The notes: generated from the letters alone by a model not told the origin. DNA of 64,000 nucleotides from Petrolisthes cinctipes (GCA_033782935.1 JAWQEG010001306.1:806001-870000); one strand, 5' to 3'; counted from the stretch's first letter, positions 28,068-44,020 are shown. A program made the numbers and translations.

Positions 28068-31000
28068 CTAAATGATCGATTTTTAGCATGTTTTTAGCCT
28101 ATATTTTGAAAATATTCTAGCACTGAGTAGGCATGTACAGATTGCTTCTGGGACCCCAAAATATTGAATTTTCGGGTGTTTTGAGCCTGAATTTGAGATA
28201 TAAACGGGTACAGAAGATACATGCACATATTGACTTTGGGCACCAAAAATATCGATTTTCAGCATGTTTTGTGCCTGAATTTTGAAAATACTCTAACACG
28301 GAGGTGGCATGTACAGATCGCTTCTGGGACCCCAAAATATCGAATTTTCTGGTGTTTAGGGCCTGAATTTGAGATATAAACGGGTACTGAAGATGCATGC
28401 ACATATCGACTTTTGTGCACCTAAAAGATCGATTTTCAGTATGTTTTGAGCATGTATTTTGAAAATACTCTAACACGGAGTAGGCATGTACAGATCGCTT
28501 CTGGGACCCCTAAATATCGAATTTTCGGGTGTTTTGGGACTGAATTTGAGATATCGACTTTTTGGCACCTAAAAGATCGATTTTTAGCATGTTTTTAGCC
28601 TATATTTTGAAAATATTCTAGCACTGAGTAGGCATGTACAGATTGCTTCTGGGACCCCAAAATATTGAATTTTCGGGTGTTTTGAACCTAAATTTGAGAT
28701 ATAAACGGGTACAGAAGATACATGCACATATTGACTTTGGGCACCAAAAATATCGATTTTCAGCATGTTTTGGGCCTGAATTTTGAAAATACTCTAACAC
28801 GGAGTAGGCATGTACAGATCGCTTCTGGGACCCCAAAATATCGAATTTTCGGGTGTTTAGGGCCAGAATTTGAGATATAAACGGGTACAGAAGATGCATG
28901 CACATATCGACTTTTGGGCACCTAAAAGATCGATTTTCAGTATGTTTTTGGCCTGTATTTTGAAAATACTCTAACAAGGAGTAGGCATGTACAGATACCT
29001 TCTGGGACCTCTAAATATCGAATTTTCGGGTGTTTTGGGACTGAATTTGAGATATCGATTTTTTGGCACCTAAAATATCGATTTTCAGCATGTTTTTAGC
29101 CTATATTTTGAAAATATTCTAGCACTGTGTAGGCATGCTTCTGGGACCCCAAAATATTGAATTTTCGGGTGTTTTGAGCCTGAATTTGAGATATAAACGG
29201 GTGCAGAAGATACATGCACATATTGACTTTGGGCATCTAAAATATCGATTTTCAGCATGTTTTGGGCCTGTATTTTGAAAATACTCTAACACTGAGTAGG
29301 CATGTACAGATTGCTTCTTGGACCCCAAAATATTGAATTTTCGGGTGTTTTGAGCCTGAATTTGAGATATAAACGGGTACTGAAGATGCATGCACATATC
29401 GACTTTTGTGCACCTAAAAGATCGATATTCAGTATGTTTTGAGCATGTATTTTGAAAATACTCTAACACGAAGTAGGCATGTACAGATCGCTTCTGGGAC
29501 CCCTAAATATCGAATTTTCGGGTGTTTTGGGACTGAATTTTAGATATCGACTTTTTGGCACCTAAAAGATCGATTTTTAGCATGTTTTTAGCCTATATTT
29601 TGAAAATATTCTAGCACTGTACAGATTGCTTCTGGGACCCCAAAATATTGAATTTTCGGGTGTTTTGAGCCTGAATTTCAGATATAAACGGGTACAGAAG
29701 ATACATGCACATATTGACTTTGGGCACCTAAAATGTCGATTTTTAGCATGTTTTTAGCCTATATTTTAAAAATATTCTAGCACTGTGTAGGCATGTACAG
29801 ATTGCTTCTGGGACCCCAAAATATTGAATTTTCGGGTGTTTTGAGCCTGAATTTGAGATATAAACGGGTACAGAAGATACATGCACATATTGACTTTGGG
29901 CATCTAAAATATCGATTTTCAGCATGTTTTGGGCCTGTATTTTGAAAATACTCTAACACTGAGTAGGCATGTACAGATTGCTTCTGGGACCCCAAAATAT
30001 TGAATTTTCGGGTGTTTTGAGCCTGAATTTGAGATATAAACGGGAACTGAAGATGCATGCACATATCGACTTTTGTGCACCTAAAAGATCGATATTCAGT
30101 ATGTTTTGAGCATGTATTTTGAAAATACTCTAACACGGAGTAGGCATGTACAGATCGCTTCTGGGACCCCTAAATATCGAATTTTCGGGTGTTTTGGGAC
30201 TGAATTTGAGATCTCGACTTTTTGGCACCTAAAAGATCGATTTTTAGCATGTTTTTAGCCTATATTTTGAAAACATTCTAGCACTGTACAGATTGCTTCT
30301 GGGACCCCAAAATATTGAATTTTCGGGTGTTTTGAGCCTGAATTTGAGATATAAACGGGTACTGAAGATGCATGCACATATCGACTTTTGTGCACCTAAA
30401 AGATCGATTTTCAGTATGTTTTGAGCATGTATTTTGAAAATACTCTAACACGGAGTAGGCATGTACAGATCGCTTCTGGGACCCCTAAATATCGAATTTT
30501 CGGGTGTTTTGGGACTGAATTTGAGATATCGACTTTTTGGCACCTAAAAGATCGATTTTCAGCATGTGTTTAGCCTATATTTTGAAATTATTCTAACACT
30601 GAGTAGGCATGTACAGATTGCTTCTGGGACCCAAAAATATTGAATTTTAGGGTGTTTTGAGCCTGAATTTGAGATATAAACGGGTACAGAAGATACATGC
30701 ACATATTGACTTTGGGCACCAAAAATATCGATTTTCAGCATGTTTTGGGCCTGAATTTTGAAAATACTCTAACACGGAGTAGGCATGTACAGATCGCTTC
30801 TGGGACCCCTAAATATCGAATTTTCGGGTGTTTAGGGCCAGAATTTGAGATATAAACGGGTACAGAAGATGCATGCACATATCGACTTTTCGGCACCTAA
30901 AAGATCGATTTTCAGTATGTTTTTGGCCTGTATTTTGAAAATACTCTAACACGGAGTAGGCATGTACAGATACCTTCTGGGACCTCTAAATATCGAATTT

Positions 31001-34000
31001 TCGGGTGTTTTGGGACTGAATTTGAGATATCGATTTTTTGGCACCTAAAATATCGATTTTCAGCATGTTTTTAGCCTATATTTTGAAAATATTCTAGCAC
31101 TGTGTAGGCATGTACAGATTGCTTCTGGGACCCCAAAATATTGAATTTTCGGGTGTTTTGAGCCTGAATTTGAGATATAAACAGGTACAGAAGATACATG
31201 CACATATTGACTTTGGGCATCTAAAATATCGATTTTCAGCATGTTTTGGTCCTGTATTTTGAAAATACTCTAACACTGAGTAGGCATGTACAGATTGCTT
31301 CTGGGACCCCAAAATATTGAATTTTCGGGTGTTTTGAGCCTGAATTTGAGATATAAACGGGTACTGAAGATGCATGCACATATCGACTTTCGTGCACCTA
31401 AAAGATCGATTTTCAGTATGTTTTGAGCATGTATTTTGAAAATACTCTAACACGGAGTAGGCATGTACAGATCGCTTCTAGGACCCCTAAATATCGAATT
31501 TTCGGGTGTTTTGGGACTGAATTTGAGATATCGATTTTTTGGCACCTAAAATGTCGATTTTTAGCATGTTTTTAGCCTATATTTTGAAAATATTCTAGCA
31601 CTGTGTAGGCATGTACAGATTGCTTCTGGGACCCCAAAATATTGAATTTTCGGGTGTTTTGAGCCTGAATTTGAGATATAAACGGGTACAGTAGATACAT
31701 GCACATATTGACTTTGGGCATCTAAAATATCGATTTTCAGCATGTTTTGGGCCTGTATTTTGAAAATACTCTAACACTGAGTAGGCATGTACAGATTGCT
31801 TCTGGGACCCTAAAATATTGAATTTTCGGGTGTTTTGAGCCTGAATTTGAGATATAAACGGGTACTGAAGATGCATGCAAATATCGACTTTTGTGCACCT
31901 AAAAGATCGATTTTCAGTATGTTTTGAGCATGTATTTTGAAAATACTCTAACACAGAGTAGGCATGTACAGATCGGTTCTGGGACCCCAAAATATCGAAT
32001 TTTCGGGTGTTTAGGGCCAGAATTTGAGATATAAACAAGTACAGAGGATGCATGCACATATCGACTTTTTAGCACCTAAAAGATCGATTTTCAGTATGTT
32101 TTTGGCCTGTATTTTGAAAATACTCTAACACGGAGTAGGCATGTACAGATACTTTCTGGGACCTCTAAATATCGAATTTTCGGGTGTTTTGGGACTGAAT
32201 TTGAGATATCGATTTTTTGGCACCTAAAATGTCGATTTTAAGCATGTTTTTAGCCTATATTTTGAAAATATTCTAGCACTGTGTAGGCATGTACAGATTG
32301 CTTCTGGGACCCCAAAATATTGAATTATCGGGTGTTTTGAGCCTGAATTTGAGATATAAACGGGTACTGAAGATGCAAGCACATATCGACTTTTGGGCAC
32401 CTAAAAGATCGATTTTCAGTATGTTTTTGGCCTGTATTTTGAAAATACTCTAACACGGAGTAGGCATGTACAGATCGCTTCTGGGACCCCAAAATATTGA
32501 ATTTTCGGGTGTTTTGAGCCTGAATTTGAGATATAAACGGGTACAGAAGATACATGCACATATTGACTTTGGGCATCTAAAATATCGATTTTCAACATGT
32601 TTTGGGCCTGAATTTTGAAAATACTCTAACACGGAGTAAGCATGTACAGATCGCTTCTGGCACCCCAAAATATCGAATTTTCGGGTGTTTAGGGCCAGAA
32701 TTTGAGATATAAACGGGTACAGAAGATGCATGCACATATCGACTTTTGGGCACCTAAAAGATCGATTTTCAGTATGTTTTTGGCCTGTATTTTGAAAATA
32801 CTCTAACATGGAGTAGGCATGTACAGATTGCTTCTGGGACCCCAAAATATTGAATTTTCGGGTGTTTTGAGCCTGAATTTGAGATATAAACGGGTACTGA
32901 AGATGCATGCACATATCGACTTTTGTGCACCTAAAAGATCGATTTTCAGTATGCTTTGAGCATGTATTTTGAAAATACTCTAACACGGAGTAGGCATGTT
33001 CAGATCGCTTCTGGGACCCCTAAATATTGAATTTTCGGGTGTTTTGGGACTGAATTTGAGATATCGACTTTTTGGCACCTAAAAGATCGATTTTTAGCAT
33101 GTTTTTAGCCAATATTTTGAAAATATTCTTGCACTGTGTAGGCATGTACAGATTGCTTCTGGGACCCCAAAATATTGAATTTTCGGGTGTTTTTAGCCTG
33201 AATTTGAGATATAAACGGGTAGAGAAGATACATGCACATATTGACTTTGGGCATCTAAAATATCGATTTTCGGTATGTTTTGAGCATGTATTTTGAAAAT
33301 ACTCTAACACGGAGTAGGCATGTACAGATCGCTTCTGGGACCCCTAAATATCGAAGTTTCGGGTGTTTTGGGACTGAATTTGAGATATCGACTTTTTGGC
33401 ACCTAAAAGATCGATTTTTAGCATGTTTTTAGCCTATATTTTGAAAATATTCTAGCACTGTACAGATTGCTTCTGGGACCCCAAAATATTGAATTTTCGG
33501 GTATTTTGAGCCTGAATTTGAGATATAAACGGGTACAGAAGATACATGCACATATTGACTTTGGGCACCAAAAATATCGATTTTCAGCATGTTTTGGGCC
33601 TGAATTTTGAAAATACTCTAACACGGAGTAGGCATGTACAGATCGCTTCTGGGACCCCAAAATATCGAATTTTCGGGTGTTTAGGGCCATAATTTGAGAT
33701 ATAAACGGGTACTGAAGATGCATGCACATATCGACTTTTGGGCACCTAAAAGATCGATTTTCAGTATGTTTTTGGCCGGTATTTTGAAAATACTCTAACA
33801 CGGAGTAGGCATGTACAGATACCTTCTGGGACCTCTAAATATCGAATTTTCGGGTGTTTTGGGACTGAATTTGAGATATCGATTTTTTGGCACCTAAAAT
33901 GTCGATTTTTAGCATGTTTTTAGCCTATATTTTGAAAATATTCTAGCACTGTGTAGGCATGTACAGAATGCTTCTGGGACCCCAAAATATTGATTTTTCG

Positions 34001-34594
34001 GGTGTTTTGAGCCAGAATTTGAGATATAAACGGGTACAGAAGATACATGCACATATTGACTTTGGGCATCTAAAATATCGATTTTCAGCATGTTTTGGGC
34101 CAGTATTTTGAAAATACTCTAACACTGAATATGCATGTACAGATTGCTTCTGGGACCCAAAATATTGAATTTTCGGGTGTTTTGAGCCTGAATTTGAGAT
34201 ATAAACGGGTACTGAAGATGCATGCACATATCGACTTTTGGGCACCTAAAAGATCGATTTTCAGTATGTTTTGAGCATGTATTTTGAAAATACTCTAACA
34301 CGGAGTAGGCATGTACAGATCGCTTCTGGGACCCCTAAATATCGAATTTTCGGGTGTTTTGGGACTGAATTTGAGATATCGACTTTTTGGCACCTAAAAT
34401 GTCGATTTTTAGCATGTTTTCAGCCTATATTTTGAAAATATTCTAGCACTGTGTAGGCATGTACAGATTGCTTCTGGGACCCCAAAATATTGAATTTTCG
34501 GGTGTTTTGAGCCTGAATTTGAGATATAAACGGGTACAGAAGATACATGCACATATTGACTTTGGGCATCTAAAATATCGATTTTCAACATGTT

Positions 34595-37500
34595 TTGGGC
34601 CTGAATTTTGAAAATACTCTAACACGGAGTAGGCATGAACAGATCGCTTCTGGGACCCCAAAATATCGAATTTTCGGGTGTTTAGGGCCAGAATTTGAGA
34701 TATAAACGGGTACAGAAGATGCATGCACATATCGACTTTTGGGCACCTAAAAGATCGATTTTCAGTATGTTTTTGGCCTGTATTTTGAAAATACTCTAAC
34801 ATGGAGTAAGCATGTACAGATACCTTCTGCGACCTCTAAATATCGAATTTTCGGGTGTTTTGGGACTGAATTTGAGATATCGATTTTTTGGCACCTAAAA
34901 TGTTGATTTTTAGCATGTTTTTAGCCTATATTTTGAAAATATTCTAGCACTGTGTAGGCATGTACAGATTGCTTCTGGGACCCCAAAATATTGAATTTTC
35001 GGGTGTTTTGAGCCTGAATTTGAGATATAAACGGGTACAGAAGATATTGACTTTGGGCATCTAAAATATCGATTTTCAGCATGTTTTGGGCCTGTATTTT
35101 GAAAATACTCTAACACTGAGTAGGCATGTACAGATTGCTTCTGGGACCCCAAAATATTGAATTGTCGGGTCTTTTGAGCCTGAATTTGAGATATAAACGG
35201 GTACTGAAGATGCATGCACATATCGACTTTTGGGCACCTAAAAGATCGATTTTCAGTATGTTTTGAGCATGTATTTTGAAAATACTCTAACACGGAGTAG
35301 GCATGTACAGATCGCTTCTGGGACCCCTAAATATCGAATTTTCGGGTGTTTTGGGACTGAATTTGAGATATCGACTTTTTGGCACCTTAAAGATCGATTT
35401 TTAGCATGTTTTTAGCCTATATTTTGAAAATATTCTAGCACTGTACAGATTGCTTCTGGGACCCCAAAATATTGAATTTTCGGGTTTTTTGAGCCTGAAT
35501 TTGAGATATAAACGGGTACAGAAGATACATGCACATATTGACTTTGGGCACCAAAAATATCGATTTTCAGTATGTTTTTAGCCTGAATTTTGAAAATACT
35601 TTAACACGGAGTAGGCATGTACAGATCGCTTCTGGGACCCCAAAATATCGAATTTTCGGGTGTTTAGGGCCAGAATTTGAGATATAAACGGGTACAGAAG
35701 ATGCATGCACATATCGACTTTTGTGCACCTAAAACATCGATTTTCAGTATGTTTTTGGCCTGTATTTTGAAAATACTCTAACACGGAGTAGGCATGTACA
35801 GATACCTTCTGGGGCCACTAAATATCGAATTTTCGGGTGTTTTGGGACTGAATTTGAGATATCGATTTTTTGGCACCTAAAATGTCGATTTTTAGCATGT
35901 TTTTAGCCTATATTTTGAAAATATTCTAGCACTGAGTAGGCATGTACAGATTGCTTCTGGGACCCCAAAATATTGAATTTTCGGGTGTTTTGAGCCTGAA
36001 TTTGAGATATAAACGGGTACAGAAGATACATGCACATATTAACTTTGGGCACCAAAAATATCGATTTTTAGCATGTTTTGGGCCTGAATTTTGAAAATAC
36101 TCTAACACACTCCGGAGTATGCATGTACAGATCGCTTCTGGGACCCCAAAATATCGAATTTTCGGGTGTTTAGGGCCAGAATTTGAGATATAAACGGGTA
36201 CAGAAGATGCATGCACATATCGACTTTTGGGCACCTAAAAGATCGATTTTCAGTATGTTTTTGGCCTGTATTTTGAAAATACTCTAACACGGAGTAGGCA
36301 TGTACAGATACCTTCTGGGGCCTCTAAATATCGAATTTTCAGGTGTTTTGGGACTGAATTTGAGATATCGACTTTTTGGCACCTAAAAGATCGATTTTTA
36401 GCATGTTTTTAGCCTATATTTTGAAAATATTCTAGCACTGTACAGATTGCTTCTGGGACCCCAAAATATTGAATTTTCGGGTGTTTTGAGCCTGAATTTG
36501 AGATATAAACGGGTACAGAAGATACATGCACATATTGACTTTGGGCATCTAAAATATCGATTTTCAGCATGTTTTGGGCCTGTATTTTGAAAATACTCTA
36601 ACACTGAGTAGGCATGTACAGATTGCTTCTGGGACCCCAAAATATTGAATTTTCGGGTGTTTTGAGCCTGAATTTGAGATATAAACGGGTACTGAAGATG
36701 CATGCACATATCGACTTTTGTGCACCTAAAAGATCGATTTTCAGTATGTTTTGAGCATGTATTTTGAAAATACTCTAACACGGAGTAGGCATGTACAGAT
36801 CGCTTCTGGGACCCCTAAATATCGAATTTTCGGGTGTTTTGGGACTGAATTTGAGATATCGACTTTTTGGCACCTTAAAGATCGATTTTTAGCATGTTTT
36901 TAGCCTATATTTTGAAAATATTCTAGCACTGTACAGATTGCTTCTGGGACCCCAAAATATTGAATTTTCGGGTTTTTTGAGCCTGAATTTGAGATATAAA
37001 CGGGTACAGAAGATACATGCACATATTGACTTTGGGCACCAAAAATATCGATTTTCAGTATGTTTTTAGCCTGAATTTTGAAAATACTCTAACACGGAGT
37101 AGGCATGTACAGATCGCTTCTGGGACCCCAAAATATCGAATTTTCGGGTGTTTAGGGCCAGAATTTGAGATATAAACGGGTACAGAAGATGCATGCACAT
37201 ATCGACTTTTGTGCACCTAAAACATCGATTTTCAGTATGTTTTTGGCCTGTATTTTGAAAATACTCTAACACTGAGTAGGCATGTACAGATTGCTTCTGG
37301 GACCCCAAAATATTGAATTTTCGGGTGTTTTGAGCCTGAATTTGAGATATAAACGGGTACTGAAGATGCATGCACATATCGACTTTTGTGCACCTAAAAG
37401 ATCGATTTTCAGTATGTTTTGAGCATGTATTTTGAAAATACTCTAACACGGAGTAGGCATGTACAGATCGCTTCTGGGACCCCTAAATATCGAATTTTCT

Positions 37501-39560
37501 TGTGTTTTGGGACTGAATTTGAGATATCGACTTTTTGGCACCTAAAAGATCGATTTTTAGCATGTTTTTAGCCTATATTTTGAAAATATTCTAGCACTGA
37601 GTAGGCATGTACAGATCGATTCTGGGACCCCAAAATATCGAATTTTCGGGTGTTTAGGGCCAGAATTTTAGATATAAACGGGTACAGAAGATGCATGCAC
37701 ATATCGACTTTTGGGCACCTAAAAGATCGATTTTCAGTATGTTTTTGGCCTGTATTTTGAAAATACTCTAACACGGAGTAGGCATGTACAGATACCTTCT
37801 GGGACCTCTAAATATCAAATTTTCGGGTGTTTTGGGACTGAATTTGAGATATCGATTTTTTGGCACCTAAAATGTCGATTTTTAGCATGTTTTTAGCCTA
37901 TATTTTGAAAATATTCTAGCACTGTGTAGGCATGTACAGATTGCTTCTGGGACCCCAAAATATTGAATTTTCGGGTATTTTGAGCCTGAATTTGAGATAT
38001 AAACGGGTACAGAAGATACATGCACATATTGACTTTGGGCATCTAAAATATCGATTTTCAGCATGTTTTGGGCCTGTATTTTGAAAATACTCTAACACTG
38101 AGTAGGCATGTAGAGATTGCTTCTGGGACCCCAAAATATTGAATTTTCGGGTGTTTTGAGCCTGAATTTGAGATATAAACGGGTACTGAAGATGCATGCA
38201 CATATCGACTTTTGTGCACCTAAAAGATCGATTTTCAGTATGTTTTGAGCATGTATTTTGAAAAAACTCTAACACGGAGTAGGCATGTACAGATCGCTTC
38301 TGGGACCCCTAAATATCGAATTTTCGGGTGTTTTGGGACTAAATTTGAGATATCGACTTTTTGGCACCTAAAAAATCAATTTTTAGCATGTTTTTAGCCT
38401 ATATTTTGAAAATATTCTAGCACTGTACAGATTGCTTCTGGGACCCCAAAATATTGAATTTTCGGGTGTTTTGAGCCTGAATTTGAGATATAAACGGGTA
38501 CAGAAGATACATGCACATATTGACTTTGGGCACCAAAAATATCGATTTTCAGCATGTTTTGGGCCTGAATTTTGAAAATACTCTAACACGGAGTAGGCAT
38601 GTACAGATCGCTTCTGGGACCCCAAAATATCGAATTTTCGGGTGTTTAGGGCCAGAATTTGAGATATAAACGGGTACAGAAGATGCATGCACATATCGAC
38701 TTTTGGGCACCTTAAAGATCGATTTTCAGTATGTTTTTGGCCTGTATTTTGAAAATACTCTAACACGGAGTAGGCATGTACAGATACCTTATGGGACCTC
38801 TAAATATCGAATTTTCGGGTGTTTTGGGACTGAATTTGAGATATCGATTTTTTGGCACCTAAAATGTCGATTTTTAGCATGTTTTTAGCCTATATTTTGA
38901 AAATATTCTAGCACTGTGTAGGCATGTACAGATTGCTTCTGGGACCCCAAAATATTGAATTTTCGGGTGTTTTGAGCCTGAATTTGAGATATAAACGGGT
39001 ACAGAAGATACATGCACATATTGACTTTGGGCATCTAAAATATCGATTTTCAGCATGTTTTGGGCCTGAATTTTGAAAATACTCTAACACGGAGTAGGCA
39101 TGTACAGATCGCTTCTGGGACCCCAAAATATCGAATTTTCGGGTGTTTAGGGCCAGAATTTGAGATATAAACGGGTACAGAAGATGCATGCACATATCGA
39201 CTTTTGGGCACCTAAAAGATCGATTTTCAGTATGTTTTTGGCCTGTATTTTGAAAATACTCTAACACGGAGTAGGCATGTAGAGATACCTTCTGGGACCT
39301 CTAAATATCAAATTTTCGGGTGTTTTGGGACTGAATTTGAGATATCGATTTTTTGGCACCTAAAATGTCGATTTTTAGCATGTTTTTAGCCTATATATTC
39401 AAAATATTCTAGCACTGTGTAGGCATGTACAGATTGCTTCTGGGACCCCAAAATATTGAATTTTCGGGTGTTTTGAGCCTGAATTTGAGATATAAACGGG
39501 TACAGAAGATACATGCACATATTGACTTTGGGCATCTAAAATATCGATTTTCAGCATGTT
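34595..39560 (-). repeat. 4.97-kb segmental duplication of satellite, copy 1
   Basis: Positions from about 34.6 kb recur 4966 bp later with a long list of shared private variants: AGGCATGAACAGATCG, AACATGGAGTAAGCATG, CCTTCTGCGACC, AAAATGTTGATTTT, the short ACAGAAGATATTGAC, GAATTGTCGGGTC, CACCTTAAAG, GGGTTTTTTGAGCC and TTCTGGGGCCACTAA. The left boundary lies between 34590 (where the copies differ) and 34630 (the first shared private variant). The identity is far above the background between random units, so the duplication is recent. Confidence 0.85.
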
Positions 39561-42500
39561 TTGGGCCTGAATTTTGAAAATACTCTAACACGGAGTAGGC
39601 ATGAACAGATCGCTTCTGGGACCCCAAAATATCGAATTTTCGGGTGTTTAGGGCCAGAATTTGAGATATAAACGGGTACAGAAGATGCATGCACATATCG
39701 ACTTTTGGGCACCTAAAAGATCGATTTTCAGTATGTTTTTGGCCTGTATTTTGAAAATACTCTAACATGGAGTAAGCATGTACAGATACCTTCTGCGACC
39801 TCTAAATATCGAATTTTCGGGTGTTTTGGGACTGAATTTGAGATATCGATTTTTTGGCACCTAAAATGTTGATTTTTAGCATGTTTTTAGCCTATATTTT
39901 GAAAATATTCTAGCACTTTGTAGGCATGTACAGATTGCTTCTGGGACCCCAAAATATTGAATTTTCGGGTGTTTTGAGCCTGAATTTGAGATATAAACGG
40001 GTACAGAAGATATTGACTTTGGGCATCTAAAATATCGATTTTCAGCATGTTTTGGGCCTGTATTTTGAAAATACTCTAACACTGAGTAGGCATGTACAGA
40101 TTGCTTCTGGGACCCCAAAATATTGAATTGTCGGGTCTTTTGAGCCTGAATTTGAGATATAAACGGGTACTGAAGATGCATGCACATATCGACTTTTGGG
40201 CACCTAAAAGATCGATTTTCAGTATGTTTTGAGCATGTATTTTGAAAATACTCTAACACGGAGTAGGCATGTACAGATCGCTTCTGGGACCCCTAAATAT
40301 CGAATTTTCGGGTGTTTTGGGACTGAATTTGAGATATCGACTTTTTGGCACCTTAAAGATCGATTTTTAGCATGTTTTTAGCCTATATTTTGAAAATATT
40401 CTAGCACTGTACAGATTGCTTCTGGGACCCCAAAATATTGAATTTTCGGGTTTTTTGAGCCTGAATTTGAGATATAAACGGGTACAGAAGATACATGCAC
40501 ATATTGACTTTGGGCACCAAAAATATCGATTTTCAGTATGTTTTTAGCCTGAATTTTGAAAATACTTTAACACGGAGTAGGCATGTACAGATCGCTTCTG
40601 GGACCCCAAAATATCGAATTTTCGGGTGTTTAGGGCCAGAATTTGAGATATAAACGGGTACAGAAGATGCATGCACATATCGACTTTTGTGCACCTAAAA
40701 CATCGATTTTCAGTATGTTTTTGGCCTGTATTTTGAAAATACTCTAACACGGAGTAGGCATGTACAGATACCTTCTGGGGCCACTAAATATCGAATTTTC
40801 GGGTGTTTTGGGACTGAATTTGAGATATCGACTTTTTGGCACCTAAAAGATCGATTTTTAGCATGTTTTTAGCCTATATTTTGAAAATATTCTAGCACTG
40901 TACAGATTGCTTCTGGGACCCCAAAATATTGAATTTTCGGGTGTTTTGAGCCTGAATTTGAGATATAAACGGGTACAGAAGATACATGCACATATTGACT
41001 TTGGGCATCTAAAATATCGATTTTCAGCATGTTTTGGGCCTGTATTTTGAAAATACTCTAACACTGAGTAGGCATGTACAGATTGCTTCTGGGACCCCAA
41101 AATATTGAATTTTCGGGTGTTTTGAGCCTGAATTTGAGATATAAACGGGTACTGAAGATGCATGCACATATCGACTTTTGTGCACCTAAAAGATCGATTT
41201 TCAGTATGTTTTGAGCATGTATTTTGAAAATACTCTAACACGGAGTAGGCATGTACAGATCGCTTCTGGGACCCCTAAATATCGAATTTTCGGGTGTTTT
41301 GGGACTGAATTTGAGATATCGACTTTTTGGCACCTTAAAGATCGATTTTTAGCATGTTTTTAGCCTATATTTTGAAAATATTCTAGCACTGTACAGATTG
41401 CTTCTGGGACCCCAAAATATTGAATTTTCGGGTTTTTTGAGCCTGAATTTGAGATATAAACGGGTACAGAAGATACATGCACATATTGACTTTGGGCACC
41501 AAAAATATCGATTTTCAGTATGTTTTTAGCCTGAATTTTGAAAATACTCTAACACGGAGTAGGCATGTACAGATCGCTTCTGGGACCCCAAAATATCGAA
41601 TTTTCGGGTGTTTAGGGCCAGAATTTGAGATATAAACGGGTACAGAAGATGCATGCACATATCGACTTTTGTGCACCTAAAACATCGATTTTCAGTATGT
41701 TTTTGGCCTGTATTTTGAAAATACTCTAACACTGAGTAGGCATGTACAGATTGCTTCTGGGACCCCAAAATATTGAATTTTCGGGTGTTTTGAGCCTGAA
41801 TTTGAGATATAAACGGGTACTGAAGATGCATGCACATATCGACTTTTGTGCACCTAAAAGATCGATTTTCAGTATGTTTTGAGCATGTATTTTGAAAATA
41901 CTCTAACACGGAGTAGGCATGTACAGATCGCTTCTGGGACCCCTAAATATCGAATTTTCTTGTGTTTTGGGACTGAATTTGAGATATCGACTTTTTGGCA
42001 CCTAAAAGATCGATTTTTAGCATGTTTTTAGCCTATATTTTGAAAATATTCTAGCACTGAGTAGGCATGTACAGATCGATTCTGGGACCCCAAAATATCG
42101 AATTTTCGGGTGTTTAGGGCCAGAATTTTAGATATAAACGGGTACAGAAGATGCATGCACATATCGACTTTTGGGCACCTAAAAGATCGATTTTCAGTAT
42201 GTTTTTGGCCTGTATTTTGAAAATACTCTAACACGGAGTAGGCATGTACAGATACCTTCTGGGACCTCTAAATATCAAATTTTCGGGTGTTTTGGGACTG
42301 AATTTGAGATATCGATTTTTTGGCACCTAAAATGTCGATTTTTAGCATGTTTTTAGCCTATATTTTGAAAATATTCTAGCACTGTGTAGGCATGTACAGA
42401 TTGCTTCTGGGACCCCAAAATATTGAATTTTCGGGTATTTTGAGCCTGAATTTGAGATATAAACGGGTACAGAAGATACATGCACATATTGACTTTGGGC

Positions 42501-44020
42501 ATCTAAAATATCGATTTTCAGCATGTTTTGGGCCTGTATTTTGAAAATACTCTAACACTGAGTAGGCATGTAGAGATTGCTTCTGGGACCCCAAAATATT
42601 GAATTTTCGGGTGTTTTGAGCCTGAATTTGAGATATAAACGGGTACTGAAGATGCATGCACATATCGACTTTTGTGCACCTAAAAGATCGATTTTCAGTA
42701 TGTTTTGAGCATGTATTTTGAAAAAACTCTAACACGGAGTAGGCATGTACAGATCGCTTCTGGGACCCCTAAATATCGAATTTTCGGGTGTTTTGGGACT
42801 AAATTTGAGATATCGACTTTTTGGCACCTAAAAAATCAATTTTTAGCATGTTTTTAGCCTATATTTTGAAAATATTCTAGCACTGTACAGATTGCTTCTG
42901 GGACCCCAAAATATTGAATTTTCGGGTGTTTTGAGCCTGAATTTGAGATATAAACGGGTACAGAAGATACATGCACATATTGACTTTGGGCACCAAAAAT
43001 ATCGATTTTCAGCATGTTTTGGGCCTGAATTTTGAAAATACTCTAACACGGAGTAGGCATGTACAGATCGCTTCTGGGACCCCAAAATATCGAATTTTCG
43101 GGTGTTTAGGGCCAGAATTTGAGATATAAACGGGTACAGAAGATGCATGCACATATCGACTTTTGGGCACCTTAAAGATCGATTTTCAGTATGTTTTTGG
43201 CCTGTATTTTGAAAATACTCTAACACGGAGTAGGCATGTACAGATACCTTATGGGACCTCTAAATATCGAATTTTCGGGTGTTTTGGGACTGAATTTGAG
43301 ATATCGATTTTTTGGCACCTAAAATGTCGATTTTTAGCATGTTTTTAGCCTATATTTTGAAAATATTCTAGCACTGTGTAGGCATGTACAGATTGCTTCT
43401 GGGACCCCAAAATATTGAATTTTCGGGTGTTTTGAGCCTGAATTTGAGATATAAACGGGTACAGAAGATACATGCACATATTGACTTTGGGCATCTAAAT
43501 TATCGATTTTCAGCATGTTTTGGGCCTGAATTTTGAAAATACTCTAACACGGAGTAGGCATGTACAGATCGCTTCTGGGACCCCAAAATATCGAATTTTC
43601 GGGTGTTTAGGGCCAGAATTTGAGATATAAACGGGTACAGAAGATGCATGCACATATCGACTTTTGGGCACCTAAAAGATCGATTTTCAGTATGTTTTTG
43701 GCCTGTATTTTGAAAATACTCTAACACGGAGTAGGCATGTAGAGATACCTTCTGGGACCTCTAAATATCAAATTTTCGGGTGTTTTGGGACTGAATTTGA
43801 GATATCGATTTTTTGGCACCTAAAATGTCGATTTTTAGCATGTTTTTAGCCTATATATTCAAAATATTCTAGCACTGTGTAGGCATGTACAGATTGCTTC
43901 TGGGACCCCAAAATATTGAATTTTCGGGTGTTTTGAGCCTGAATTTGAGATATAAACGGGTACAGAAGATACATGCACATATTGACTTTGGGCATCTAAA
44001 ATATCGATTTTCAGCATGTT
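39561..44020 (-). repeat. 4.97-kb segmental duplication, copy 2 with a 506-bp internal loss
   Basis: Second copy of 34595-39560. The offset is 4966 bp up to about 40.80 kb and 4460 bp from about 40.83 kb on. Copy 2 therefore lacks 506 bp, close to one higher-order unit, which corresponds to about 35.84-36.34 kb of copy 1. The late landmark CTATATATTCAAAATATTC is at 39391 in copy 1 and 43851 here. The match ends before about 44.05 kb, where CACGGTGTAGGCATGTAC replaces the copy-1 sequence. Confidence 0.83.
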
